A stretch of DNA of 38,478 nt from Hyella patelloides LEGE 07179 (GTDB lineage: Bacteria > Cyanobacteriota > Cyanobacteriia > Cyanobacteriales > Xenococcaceae), in NCBI RefSeq assembly GCF_900659865.1, contig NZ_LR213797.1, positions 1-38,478 of the forward strand, in the 5' to 3' direction. The translations under genes were made by a program, and so were the position numbers. This document shows, piece by piece, positions 1-8,700 of this stretch. Numbering within the stretch: the first letter of the stretch is position 1; every line of letters starts with the position of its first letter. Under the pieces are notes generated by a model that had not been told where the DNA came from, ran no database searches, and saw nothing but the letters and a program-made list of their open reading frames with translations.

Positions 1-140
1 TTAAACAAGCTGATTCTTGTAAATTTTTTCGCTTACTTTTTCAGCAAACCCTAAATAATTACAAAAAGGCTTCTTGATTTTTAGGTGTGGACTACTTTAC
101 TAATCATTGAGTATTTCAACTCCATTGTATCCGATCGAGA

Positions 141-167
141 CTTTACCCAGAGCCAAACTGGGTAAAG
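141..167 (-). terminator. Hairpin downstream of the response-regulator gene
   Basis: A perfect 10-bp inverted repeat (CTTTACCCAG / CTGGGTAAAG) with a 7-nt loop lies 24 nt past the stop of the minus-strand regulator gene. The position suits transcription termination, but no T-run follows it on the minus strand, so it may be only a 3'-end hairpin. The rest of 1-190 shows no gene. Confidence 0.35.
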
Positions 168-190
168 CCCATATGTCTTAGAAACAAGTC

Positions 191-871
191 CTAGGAAATC
201 AAGCCAGAGCGTAATGCTACTACTGCTGCTTGTACGCGATCGTCAACTGTTAACTTGTTTAATATGCTTCTGACGTGAGTTTTGATTGTATTGCGACTTA
301 AATGAAGGGCTGCTGCAATTTCTGGATTACTTTTACCCTCAACTATTAGCTTAAGAACGTCCATTTCTCGTTCTGATAAATTACCTATTTTATATTGGGA
401 AGAAGCTGGCTTCAAATGTTTAACTACTACTTGAGCTATTTGCGGATCGAGATATTTTGCTCCGTCTTGGGCTATAGCGATCGCCATAAGTAAACGCTCA
501 ATTTTTCCTCCTTTAACACAATAAGCATCAGCACCAGCAGCAAGGGCAGCAATTACTTCTGTCTCTAAAGTATGAGAGGTTAGCATTACTACTCCTATGT
601 CTGGCAGTGTTTCTTTAATTTTTTGAGTAGTAGCAATCCCATCAAGGCGTGGTCAACCAATATCCATGATTACTAGGTCTGGTTTAAGTTGCAAGGCTGC
701 TTGAATACCTAAATAGCCATCTTCTGCTTGACCAATTATTTCTAAATGAGAGATATCTGCGAAAGCTTGTTCTAAACCTAACTGCATTAAGGGATCATCT
801 TCGACTATTAAAATCCTTACCTTTGGCAGAGAAGGAGATGTCTTAGTAGAAGAAGCAGTTTTTTGAGACAT
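191..871 (-). pseudogene. NarL/FixJ-type response regulator interrupted by an in-frame TGA
   Basis: Read from the ATG at 871 the frame has 226 codons, a normal length for this family. A receiver domain (about residues 17-130) has the acidic pocket VEDDP, phospho-acceptor Asp70 in VIMDIG, Thr98 in MLTS and Lys120 in CVKGG. A LuxR-type HTH (about 165-222) begins LSEREMDVLKLI. Codon 73 (653-655) is TGA where this family normally has a residue such as Leu (DIGLP); the same frame then continues without a break through the rest of REC and the HTH. A TTG at 883 would extend the protein by four residues, but the ATG looks better. As written, the gene gives only a short REC fragment with no DNA-binding domain. 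Either it is a recent nonsense mutant or the base is a sequencing error. No partner histidine kinase is in the window, so its target is unknown. Confidence 0.85.
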
Positions 872-971
872 AAAGGCTTGCAAAGATAAGCTACCTAAAA
901 TTAGGCTATCTCATCTCTGGTAATTTTTTAAACTTTTTCCCTAAGTTAACGCTTAAGATAGGGATCTTTCA

Positions 972-1000
972 TTGACTTGTCCTGACCGTAAGCCTAAATT
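972..1000 (+). promoter_or_regulatory. Possible sigma-70-type promoter
   Basis: TTGACT (972-977) and TAAATT (995-1000) are separated by 17 bp and lie about 36 nt upstream of the ATG at 1036. This is by eye only, in an A+T-rich divergent intergenic region where chance matches are common. Confidence 0.35.
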
Positions 1001-1035
1001 AACTTTTAAAGAAAAATGGATTCAATCTTGAAATT

Positions 1036-1743
1036 ATGTTTCGCCTCTCTAAATTTCAGACAAAAATATTACTGCTATTAAGACTAATCGGGTTTATTAT
1101 CCTAGGCAGTTTCTTAAAGGATCGGATAGCTCTCAATGGCGTAAATACGATCGAGCATAGCCTGCCAGCTACACCGATCGCTAGTAAGGTTATTTTATCT
1201 GAATCAAGCGATGTGGAATTTGCTCCCTTACAGCAATGGTTTGAAGCTGGTAGCCGTCCCCAGGACTACGCTATGGGTGCTGACCTCCGCGAGAAGCGCA
1301 ATGGTCGTGCTAGTGGTACGATTCAAGCTCAACCTGGTGCAATCAAGGGATTTGGTACTCTGATGCAGGTCTTTGATGCTAGTACTTATCGAGGTCAGCG
1401 ACTACGACTGAGGGGATATGTCAAGGCTGAGGCTGTTGAAGACTGGGCAGGACTCTGGATGAGAGTCGATGGTACTTCTGGTCAGGTATTGAGTTTTGAT
1501 AATATGCAACAACGCCCCATTAAAGGCTCGAACGACTGGCAATCTTATGATATTGTCTTAGATGTCCCCGTAGCAAGTAAGAATATTGCCTTTGGGCTTC
1601 TATTGTCAGGGTCAGGACAAGTCTGGATGGACGATCTTCAATTTGAAGTTGTTGACACCGAAATCCCAACCACTAATTTAGAAAATACCCAAAGTAGCTC
1701 TCAATCACCTGCTAATTTATCGTTTGAGACACTTAATGAATAG
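1036..1743 (+). CDS. Membrane-anchored protein with a jelly-roll-like C-terminal domain, function unknown
   Basis: The 235-residue protein has a short basic N-terminus and one hydrophobic segment (about residues 9-27), so it is probably a signal anchor or signal peptide with the rest outside the cytoplasm. Residues about 65-212 form a domain with conserved runs such as GFGTLMQ, GLWMRVDG, VLSFDNMQ and GQVWMDDLQFEVV. This beta-rich pattern resembles carbohydrate-binding-like jelly-roll domains, but I cannot assign a family or ligand. The C-terminal half of the next gene (1778-2614) is clearly homologous, and the gap is only 34 nt, so the two are probably co-transcribed and arose from duplication of the shared domain. 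No catalytic motif is evident. The ATG at 1036 is supported by the hydrophobic segment directly following it; no strong Shine-Dalgarno is seen. Confidence 0.8.
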   Translation: MFRLSKFQTKILLLLRLIGFIILGSFLKDRIALNGVNTIEHSLPATPIASKVILSESSDVEFAPLQQWFEAGSRPQDYAMGADLREKRNGRASGTIQAQPGAIKGFGTLMQVFDASTYRGQRLRLRGYVKAEAVEDWAGLWMRVDGTSGQVLSFDNMQQRPIKGSNDWQSYDIVLDVPVASKNIAFGLLLSGSGQVWMDDLQFEVVDTEIPTTNLENTQSSSQSPANLSFETLNE

Positions 1744-1777
1744 CTGAGTAAGCAGAGCAACACAGGTTACAGGTTAT

Positions 1778-2614
1778 ATGACACAACAGAAACAAAAACG
1801 AAAACGTGGCATAGTTTTAACCAATATAGGCTTACAAAAACTTCAAGCTGCAAAGCAGAAGGTGGAAATCTGGGAAAATAATGGCGATCGCTATACTTTT
1901 GAAGAATTGAGCCAACGCAGTGGGCTAGCACCAATTACAGTAGCTAAGATTTTAAACCGAGAAACGGGGGTTGATAAGCAAAGCCTGATACTTTGCTTTA
2001 GTGCTTTTGGTTTAATTCTAAGTGAGGAAGACTACACCAAACCAAATCCGCAATCATTGAACAAGAACAATACTCCAGAAGATTTTCAGTCTCATGTTCC
2101 ACCAGGTTGGTTTGTCGCGGGTTCTCACCCTCATGACTATGATGTGAGACTGGACAACACAGTAGCTTACCAAGGACAAACAAGCGTCCTTATTCAGTCT
2201 AAATATCCGCAGGCAGAAGGTTTTGGAACACTAATGCAAGAGTTTAAAGCCGACCGCTATTGCGATCGACGACTACAGCTATCTGGCTATATTAAAACCG
2301 AGGCAGTGGAAAATTGGACGGGTCTATGGATGAGGGTTGACGGTGAAAATCAAGTGTTGAGCTTTGATAATATGCAGAATCGTTCGATTAAGGGTACAAC
2401 TGACTGGACGAGGTATTCAGTGGTATTAGATATACCTGCTGCGGGCAATCGTATCGCTTTTGGTATCTTGCTAGTTGGTTCGGGTCGAGTTTGGTGCGAT
2501 CTGTTGCAATTTGAAGCTGTTAGTCTAGATATTCCGACCACAGAGGTTACAACTAGCAGTCAGCTTTGCGATCGACCAATCAATCTTGATTTTGAAATGC
2601 CTACCACGGATTAG
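1778..2614 (+). CDS. HTH-domain protein fused to the same jelly-roll-like domain
   Basis: The 278-residue protein has no signal peptide. Its N-terminal part (about residues 8-90) carries a helix-turn-helix (FEELSQRSGLAPITVAKIL, then a helix beginning NRETGVDKQSL and ending EEDYTKPNPQ). This is the HTH that many cyanobacteria place in front of varied sensor or effector domains. Residues about 107-262 are homologous to the domain of the upstream membrane protein, with GWFVAGSHPHDYD, GFGTLMQ, GLWMRVDG, VLSFDNMQ and GILLVGSGRVW. I infer a DNA-binding regulator whose C-terminal domain senses a ligand or partner; neither ligand nor target can be read from sequence. The NRPS genes start 1.3 kb downstream on the same strand, beyond two decayed genes, so a link to them is only positional. 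Confidence 0.8.
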   Translation: MTQQKQKRKRGIVLTNIGLQKLQAAKQKVEIWENNGDRYTFEELSQRSGLAPITVAKILNRETGVDKQSLILCFSAFGLILSEEDYTKPNPQSLNKNNTPEDFQSHVPPGWFVAGSHPHDYDVRLDNTVAYQGQTSVLIQSKYPQAEGFGTLMQEFKADRYCDRRLQLSGYIKTEAVENWTGLWMRVDGENQVLSFDNMQNRSIKGTTDWTRYSVVLDIPAAGNRIAFGILLVGSGRVWCDLLQFEAVSLDIPTTEVTTSSQLCDRPINLDFEMPTTD

Positions 2615-2661
2615 AGATTTTAGACTTGTTGCGAAATAACTTTTTCTCAAAATTTAGTCCT

Positions 2662-2795
2662 GATTTATAGTAATTCCAAATAGAAACCACAAGTTACTCA
2701 GTACTACTTTTAATCCTTCATCCTTCATCCTTCATTCCTCATCCTTTTACCGATGTTGAACAACGTCAGGAAATTAATTGGAATGACTATAAATC
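2662..2795. mobile_element. MITE-like inverted-repeat element, about 134 bp
   Basis: An 18-bp terminal inverted repeat is seen: GATTTATAGTAATTCCAA at 2662-2679 and its complement, with one mismatch, at 2778-2795. The interior has no coding potential and holds a CTTCAT/CCTTCAT microrepeat (about 2715-2745). Length and structure fit a non-autonomous element mobilised by a transposase elsewhere. The right end coincides with the last codons of the hydrolase remnant, whose stop codon is supplied by the terminal repeat. I could not define a target-site duplication. Confidence 0.5.
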
Positions 2796-3071
2796 GAGCA
2801 ATTGATAGTTACTGGCTGAATATTGCGATTCTTCGCCAGGCTCAGAGTATGGTTCTAGTTCACTCACATAAGCAAGTTTTTCCTCTGGCTGCCAAATTCT
2901 AGTGGGGTCTGCCAAGAGCTCATTTTGATAGGCTTCACTATCTTGATAATCTACAATGCTACTGGTGTGGTTCAGCAATCGAGCGATTGTGATGCGATCG
3001 CCACTATCAAGATCGCTTAAAATATCATTCAAACAGTAAATCAAAACCCGTACCACCATCGATTTGGTCAT
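2787..3071 (-). pseudogene. Truncated class-C beta-lactamase-like serine hydrolase
   Basis: The 94-residue frame matches the middle of beta-lactamase class C / D-Ala-D-Ala carboxypeptidase-type hydrolases. It has DRITIARLLNHTSSIVDY (usual family form xRITIRxLLxHTSGIxDY), then WQPEEKLAYV and a YSASNYQLL segment in the place of the YSNxxYxLLG motif. The N-terminal SxxK nucleophile is missing: the frame begins MTKSM, where the Ser of SxTK would come just before, and the preceding codon is GAG. An in-frame TAA lies about 17 codons upstream. The C-terminus ends exactly where the inverted repeat of the 2662-2795 element starts (GAT TTA TAG). A full protein of this family is over 300 residues, so this is a non-functional internal fragment, probably not translated. 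Confidence 0.65.
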
Positions 3072-3373
3072 CTCCTTTATTCCCCCAAAGGCGATCGCTA
3101 TTTTATTTCTCTTTTATGATTATGGGGCAATAAACCCAAAGAAATAGGGAAAAGTAGAAAAGAACAAAGTCCTTCAAATGGTGATTAATTCTTACTTCAT
3201 TCCCAATAGTTGCAAAAGAGGGATTAGTTTTTGGCTGTTAGCTGTTTGCTGTTAGTGACTGAGACATGAATTTAAAACAATTGATTAAACTTAAAAAGCG
3301 GATGCTCCTAGTGGCTTAAGACGTTCATCCCCATCGCATTTGGGGGCAAGGGAAGCGCGCCAAGCATAGAAAG

Positions 3374-3624
3374 GTTATGCGTTTAAAAAATTCTCTACAA
3401 CTCGATTAAATTCTCCAGTAAGGTGTCTGCCAGTGGTATTTGAGGCGGTGCATATTTCATTGACAGATTGTAGAACCAGATTCAAAATAGCGCTCGATTT
3501 TTAAGGCAACTTTCTTTCCCGATTTATCTAGTTCCCATTGACTAAGGGTTCTTTCACCCGCACGGAGAATTCAGTTATCATGGTTCAATTATTGAAACCA
3601 AGCTAGTGTTCCTTGTACTTTTTG
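3374..3624 (-). pseudogene. Decayed coding remnant, family not recognised
   Basis: A protein-like stretch can be followed on the minus strand only by crossing two in-frame stops and one frameshift. Segments read VQGTLAWFQ, stop, LNHDN, stop, then ILRAGERTLSQWELDKSG continuing KKVALKIERYFESG. After a one-base shift near 3475-3480 it continues VLQSVNEICTASNTTG and on to VVENFLNA with a TAA at 3374-3376. Amino-acid composition and continuity across the lesions suggest a real former gene. I do not recognise the family. Confidence 0.3.
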
Positions 3625-3923
3625 TTAGGACATTTAAACTAAAAAAGTCGCACTAAAGTATCGTTGCCATTCCCCTACAACAGAACCAACAATTTATGTC
3701 ATAAGGATGATTACTTAATTAATTCATAGTGTCAAATTAATAAACAAGAGCAAAAACAATATCTTTAATTAAAGAGACAACTTAAAGCAGGGTTGAATCA
3801 TACTATGAAGCATATCTACAATGTTTACAAAAATGAGTTGGGCAGAACTTCATGAGCTTTTGAGACGGTTGTTTATGGCAACCATAGCTTTATGAGCCAG
3901 GCTGTTTATTTTAGGAGAAGCTT
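3625..3923 (+). promoter_or_regulatory. A+T-rich leader of the NRPS operon with a possible promoter and Shine-Dalgarno
   Basis: No gene is seen here. TTGAAT (3793-3798) and TACAAT (3817-3822) with an 18-bp spacer could be a sigma-70-type promoter about 100 nt upstream of the first NRPS gene. AGGAGA (3913-3918) sits 5 nt before the TTG start at 3924, a good ribosome binding site that decides this start: an in-frame TAG lies at 3912-3914, and the ATG at 3892 is out of frame. The promoter call is by eye only. Confidence 0.4.
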
Positions 3924-5783
3924 TTGGTAGATATTATCTCAATAACAACGTTTGTCGAACTACTACGCCATCGTGTTGATACTCAACCCTTAAAAACTGC
4001 TTACACCTTTCTCGCTGATGGAGAAATAGAGACAGCATCTCTAAACTATAACGAATTGGAGCGACAAGCAAGGGCGATCGCCACAGAACTACAAGCTTAT
4101 TGTCATCCAGGAGATAGAGTACTTTTGCTCTACCCATCAGGGTTAGAGTTTATTGCTGCTTTTTTTGGTTGTTTGTATGCAGGAGTAGTAGCAGTTCCTT
4201 TGGGTGTTCCTCGTCGCCATCAAAATTTGAAGAGGTGGCAAGCGATCGCCCTTGATGCCCAGGCGAAAGTAGTATTAACAACCGAAGCAGTAAAAAACGA
4301 TCTCGATCGCCTTTTAGCCAAGACAGAAGATTGGAATACCTTGCTTTGGTTAGCCAGCGATCGACTAGCAGAAGGGGATGGAAATGAATGGGTTTGCCCC
4401 GATTTAAACAGTGACAGTTTAGCTTTTTTGCAATACACCTCTGGTTCGACAGGAACGCCAAAGGGAGTAATGGTCACTCACAGTAACTTGCTGCACAACG
4501 AACGAACGATCGAGCAAGCTTTTGGACATAGCGAAAAAACTATTTTTGTTGGTTGGCTACCTCTATTTCACGACATGGGATTGATGGGTAATGTACTACA
4601 GCCGATGTATTTGGGGATTCACTCTATTTTAATGTCGCCGACAGCATTTCTTCAGAAGCCGATACGCTGGCTTGAGGCGATAACCCGATACAAAGCAACC
4701 ACTAGTGGCGCACCAAATTTTGCTTATGACTTATGTGTTAAAAAAATAAAGCCCGAACAACTAGATAAGCTCGATCTAAGCAGTTGGGATGTGGCTTTTA
4801 ATGGTGCTGAACCTATTCGGGCAGAAACTCTAGAAAACTTTACTAGCTATTTTAGTGGCTGCGGATTTCGCCCAGAAGCATTTTATCCCTGCTACGGCAT
4901 GGCTGAAGCTACTTTGTTTATTTCGGGAAATAAGAAAACAGATATACCCCAGATTCGCCAGATTGAAAAGAAAGCTCTCAAGCATAATCAAGTAGTAAGC
5001 CCAACTAATAATAAGTTGCGTTCAAATATAGAACTTAGTCAAACTGAACAACGGTCAGAGATTACTTCGCCTTCTAACGACGGAGTAATCTCTTACTGGG
5101 GGACGGGGAGACAAAGAGACGGGGAGATAGAAAAAGAGGCGAAAGAGCCAAAAAACCTCACCTCGATCGATGTAACTCCGTACAAGAATAAAAATAGCTT
5201 ACAGATTGTTAGTTGTGGACAAAGTTGGTTAGATCAGAAAATTGTGATTGCTAACCCAAATACTTTAAGCCAATGTGAAGATGGACAAGTAGGAGAAATT
5301 TGGGTATCAGGTAAGAGCATAGCTGCTGGTTATTGGAATCGCCCCTTAGACACAAAGTGCATATTTCAGGCTCGTTTAAATGATACAGAGTCAGGGACAT
5401 TTTTAAGAACAGGGGATTTAGGATTTTGGCATCAGGGAGAGTTGTTCGTTACGGGTAGACTCAAAGATTTAATTATTATTCGAGGTCGTAACTATTATCC
5501 TCAAGATATTGAACTAACTGTAGAAAAGAGCCATCCCTCACTGAGAGAAAGTTGTAGTGCAGCTTTTTCTGTAGAAGTAGAGGGAGTTGAACGTCTGGTT
5601 ATTACCCAAGAAGTAAAACGGACTTATCTGCGATCGCTTGACGTAAATGCGGTAACTACGGCTATTCGTCAGGCAGTATCGGAATACCATGAGTTAGATA
5701 TTTATGCTGTTGCGCTGTTAAAAACTGGAAGTATTCCTAAGACTTCTAGTGGCAAAATTCAACGTTATGCTTGCCGAGATGGG
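3924..5783 (+). other. FAAL domain: fatty acyl-AMP ligase loading domain
   Basis: Residues about 1-620. Adenylation motifs are YTSGSTGTPKG (about 170-182), the FAAL-typical GWLPLFHDMGLMG, YPCYGMAEATLF and the C-terminal IPKTSSGKIQR (about 603-613). FAALs activate free fatty acids as acyl-adenylates and pass them to an ACP without CoA; chain length cannot be read here. Between YPCYGMAEATLF and SCGQSWLDQK the domain carries roughly 60 extra low-complexity residues (about nt 4990-5195), which look like an acquired insert. Confidence 0.92.
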
Positions 5784-8700
5784 TTTTTAAAGGATAGTTT
5801 ATCTATCGTAGGTAAGACAGTATTAGAGAAGGTTGATGAGACGATTGAAGGTAACGAGAAGTTATCGAAAGTATCTATGTTACGCGATCGCATTGCCCAG
5901 ATTATGGGTACTAATCCTTCTTTGCTCAATCCTCAACAACCTCTGACCAGTTTGGGGCTTAATTCGTTAAAAGCGATCGAGATTAAGAATTTGATTGAAG
6001 AAGAATTTAACCTTGATTTACCCATCGAGTCGTTTTGGGAAAATTTAAGTGTTACTAGTTTGGCTGCTTGGATTCAATCAGAGCAAGAATCTTTTTCCTC
6101 AACAGCAATTCAAACTTTACCTAAGTCTTCTTTAGAAAAATCTTCTCAAGCAAAAACATCTACAGCAAATATAAAATTCAGTCTGTTATATTTTTCCAGC
6201 AACGAAGCGGAATTTGCCGAAGATAAATATGAGCTTTTAATTGAAGGAGCAAAATGGGCCGATCGACATGGTTTTAGTGCGGTTTGGCTACCAGAACGTC
6301 ATTTTCATGCTTTCGGCGGTCTGTATCCTAATCCTTCCGTACTCGGTGCAGCACTAGCGATGGTAACTGAGCGAATTCGGATTCGTGCTGGTAGTGTGGT
6401 CATGCCTCTACATAACCCCATCCGAGTTGCTGAGGAATGGTCTGTTGTTGATAACTTATCTAAAGGTAGAATCGACCTTGCTTTTGCCAGAGGTTGGAAC
6501 CCAAATGACTTTGTAATTTCTCCATCCGCTTACCCAAACTCAAAAGAAGTTCTGTATTCAGGTATCGAAACCATCAAAAAACTTTGGCAAGGAGAAAGCC
6601 TTTCGTTAGCTAATGGTAAAGGAAAACCAACGGATGTTCGTATTTATCCTTTGCCTCATCAACAGCAGCTTTCGATTTGGCTTACTTGTAGCGGTGGAAA
6701 AGAAAGATTTATTGAAGCGGGGGCAATGGGGGTAAATATTCTTACTGCCCTTCTGTTTCAACCTATAGAGGAATTAGCTGAGAAAATAGCTCTTTATCGT
6801 CAGGCACGTTCTCAGCATGGTCACGATCCTAATACAGGTCATGTGACATTAATGATGCACACATTTGTCAGCGAAGATTTAGGAGTTGTACGCAAGAAAG
6901 TCCGCCAGCCGTTTATTGAATATCTAGAATCCTCAGTTAGTTTGTGGCGACAGGGAGCAAAAAGCTTAGATGATTTGAACGAGCAAGAGCGCGAACATTT
7001 ATTAGCATATGCTTTTGAGCGTTACTTTCAGACAAGTGCCTTATTTGGTACTCCAGAATCCTGTCTGAGTATGGTCGATCGCCTTAAAGAGATTGGAGTT
7101 AATGAAATTGCTTGTCTGATTGACTTTGGTGTAGATTCAGATTCAGTACTGCCTGCTCTTTACTCGCTGAAAAGACTTAAACAAATTAGTAATAGAGTCG
7201 GAGAAAAACTAGAGATAACATCTAGTCAAGCGAACCTTAGAGTAAAAATAGCCCAACCTAAGACAATTGAACCAGATTCACAAACCAAGGGTTCGGCAAA
7301 TAATTTATCGTTCTCTTCTCCAAAAGCTAGTCAACGGAAGTTATACGAAATTAAAACTGACCTTTCTCTAACCCCGATCTTGGGAAAAATTACTTCACGG
7401 AGTAATACTCCCTCTGTCTTGCCAAAAGAGACAAGTAAGAATTCAGTTTATCCTCTTTCCTACGGACAAAGAGCTTTATGGTTTTTATATCAACTAAATC
7501 CAGAGAGTGCGGCCTATAACACTGCTTTTACAGTTCTTATTACTTCTAATTTAGATGTGTCAGCATGGCGCAATGCCCTTCAAGCTTTATGCGATCGCCA
7601 TACTATTTTACGTACTAGTTTCAGTCAAGAAGAAGGCGAACCATATCAGGAAGTTAGGGAAAGTGTTGCCATTCCTTTTGAGGAAATTAATGCTTTTGGT
7701 TGGACTGAAGAGGAGTTAAAAGAAGAGGTAACTAAAAACTATCAACGTCCTTTTAATCTCGAAGAGGGGCAAGTGTTATGGGCTAGTTTATTTACTCGTT
7801 CTCCAGAAGAACACGTTTTTCTATTAGCAATACATCATATCGTGCGGGATGGATGGTCGATGTTGCTCTTAATCAATGAGTTAAGGGAACTATATCTAGC
7901 AGAAAAAGCGGGACAAAAAGCGACTCTACCGACTCTGAAATATGATTATCAAGATTATGTGCAATGGCAAACTGAGATCTTGTTAGGTAAATATGGCGAT
8001 CGCTATGTGGATTACTGGCATAATCAGTTAGCTGGTGAATTACCCGTTCTCGATTTACCTACAGACAAACCTCGTCTGCCTCAACAGACTAATAAGGGAG
8101 AGTCTTACACCTTCAAGCTAGAGAGCGAAATAACTGAGCAACTTAAAGAATTAGCACAGACTGAAAATGCTACTCTTTATATGACTCTTCTAGCAACTTT
8201 CCAGATTTTACTGCATCGCTACACAGGTCAAGAGGAAATTTTAATCGGTTCGCCAACAGCAGGCAGAAATGCTAAATTTGCCCAAACTGTGGGTTATTTT
8301 GTTAATTTAATGGTCTTGCGCTCACAATTTTCAGATAATCTGACATTTAAGACATTTTTGACTCAAACTCGTCAGACTTTGCTCAAAGCGATCGCTCATC
8401 AAGATTATCCCTATGCCTTATTGGTAGAAAAGTTACAGCAGGAGCAAGATAGTAGTTCTTCTTTGATTAGGGTAGTTTTTGCTCTTCAAGAACTGCAAAA
8501 TGAGGTGACAGAATTATTTATCCCTCAAGAAGGAGAAATTCAGGTTGATTGGGATGGGCTAAAACTCGAACCCTTTGTAATTCCTCAAGAAGAAGGACAG
8601 TTCGATCTAACTTTAGAAATAATAGAAGGGCGAGAATCTTTATTCGGTGTCTTCAAATACAACAGCAATCTGTTTGAAGAGTCCACTATTGAGAGAATGG

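Noticed and set aside
3231-3260. GCTGTTAGCTGTTTGCTGTTAG repeat in the 3.2-kb intergenic region as a regulatory array
   Set aside because: It is a short degenerate microrepeat of a kind common in cyanobacterial intergenic DNA, with no supporting structure.
3934-4477. Overlapping minus-strand open frames opposite the FAAL domain
   Set aside because: They are antisense shadows of a well-supported coding frame, with no recognisable motifs; the same holds for the other short minus-strand frames across the NRPS genes.
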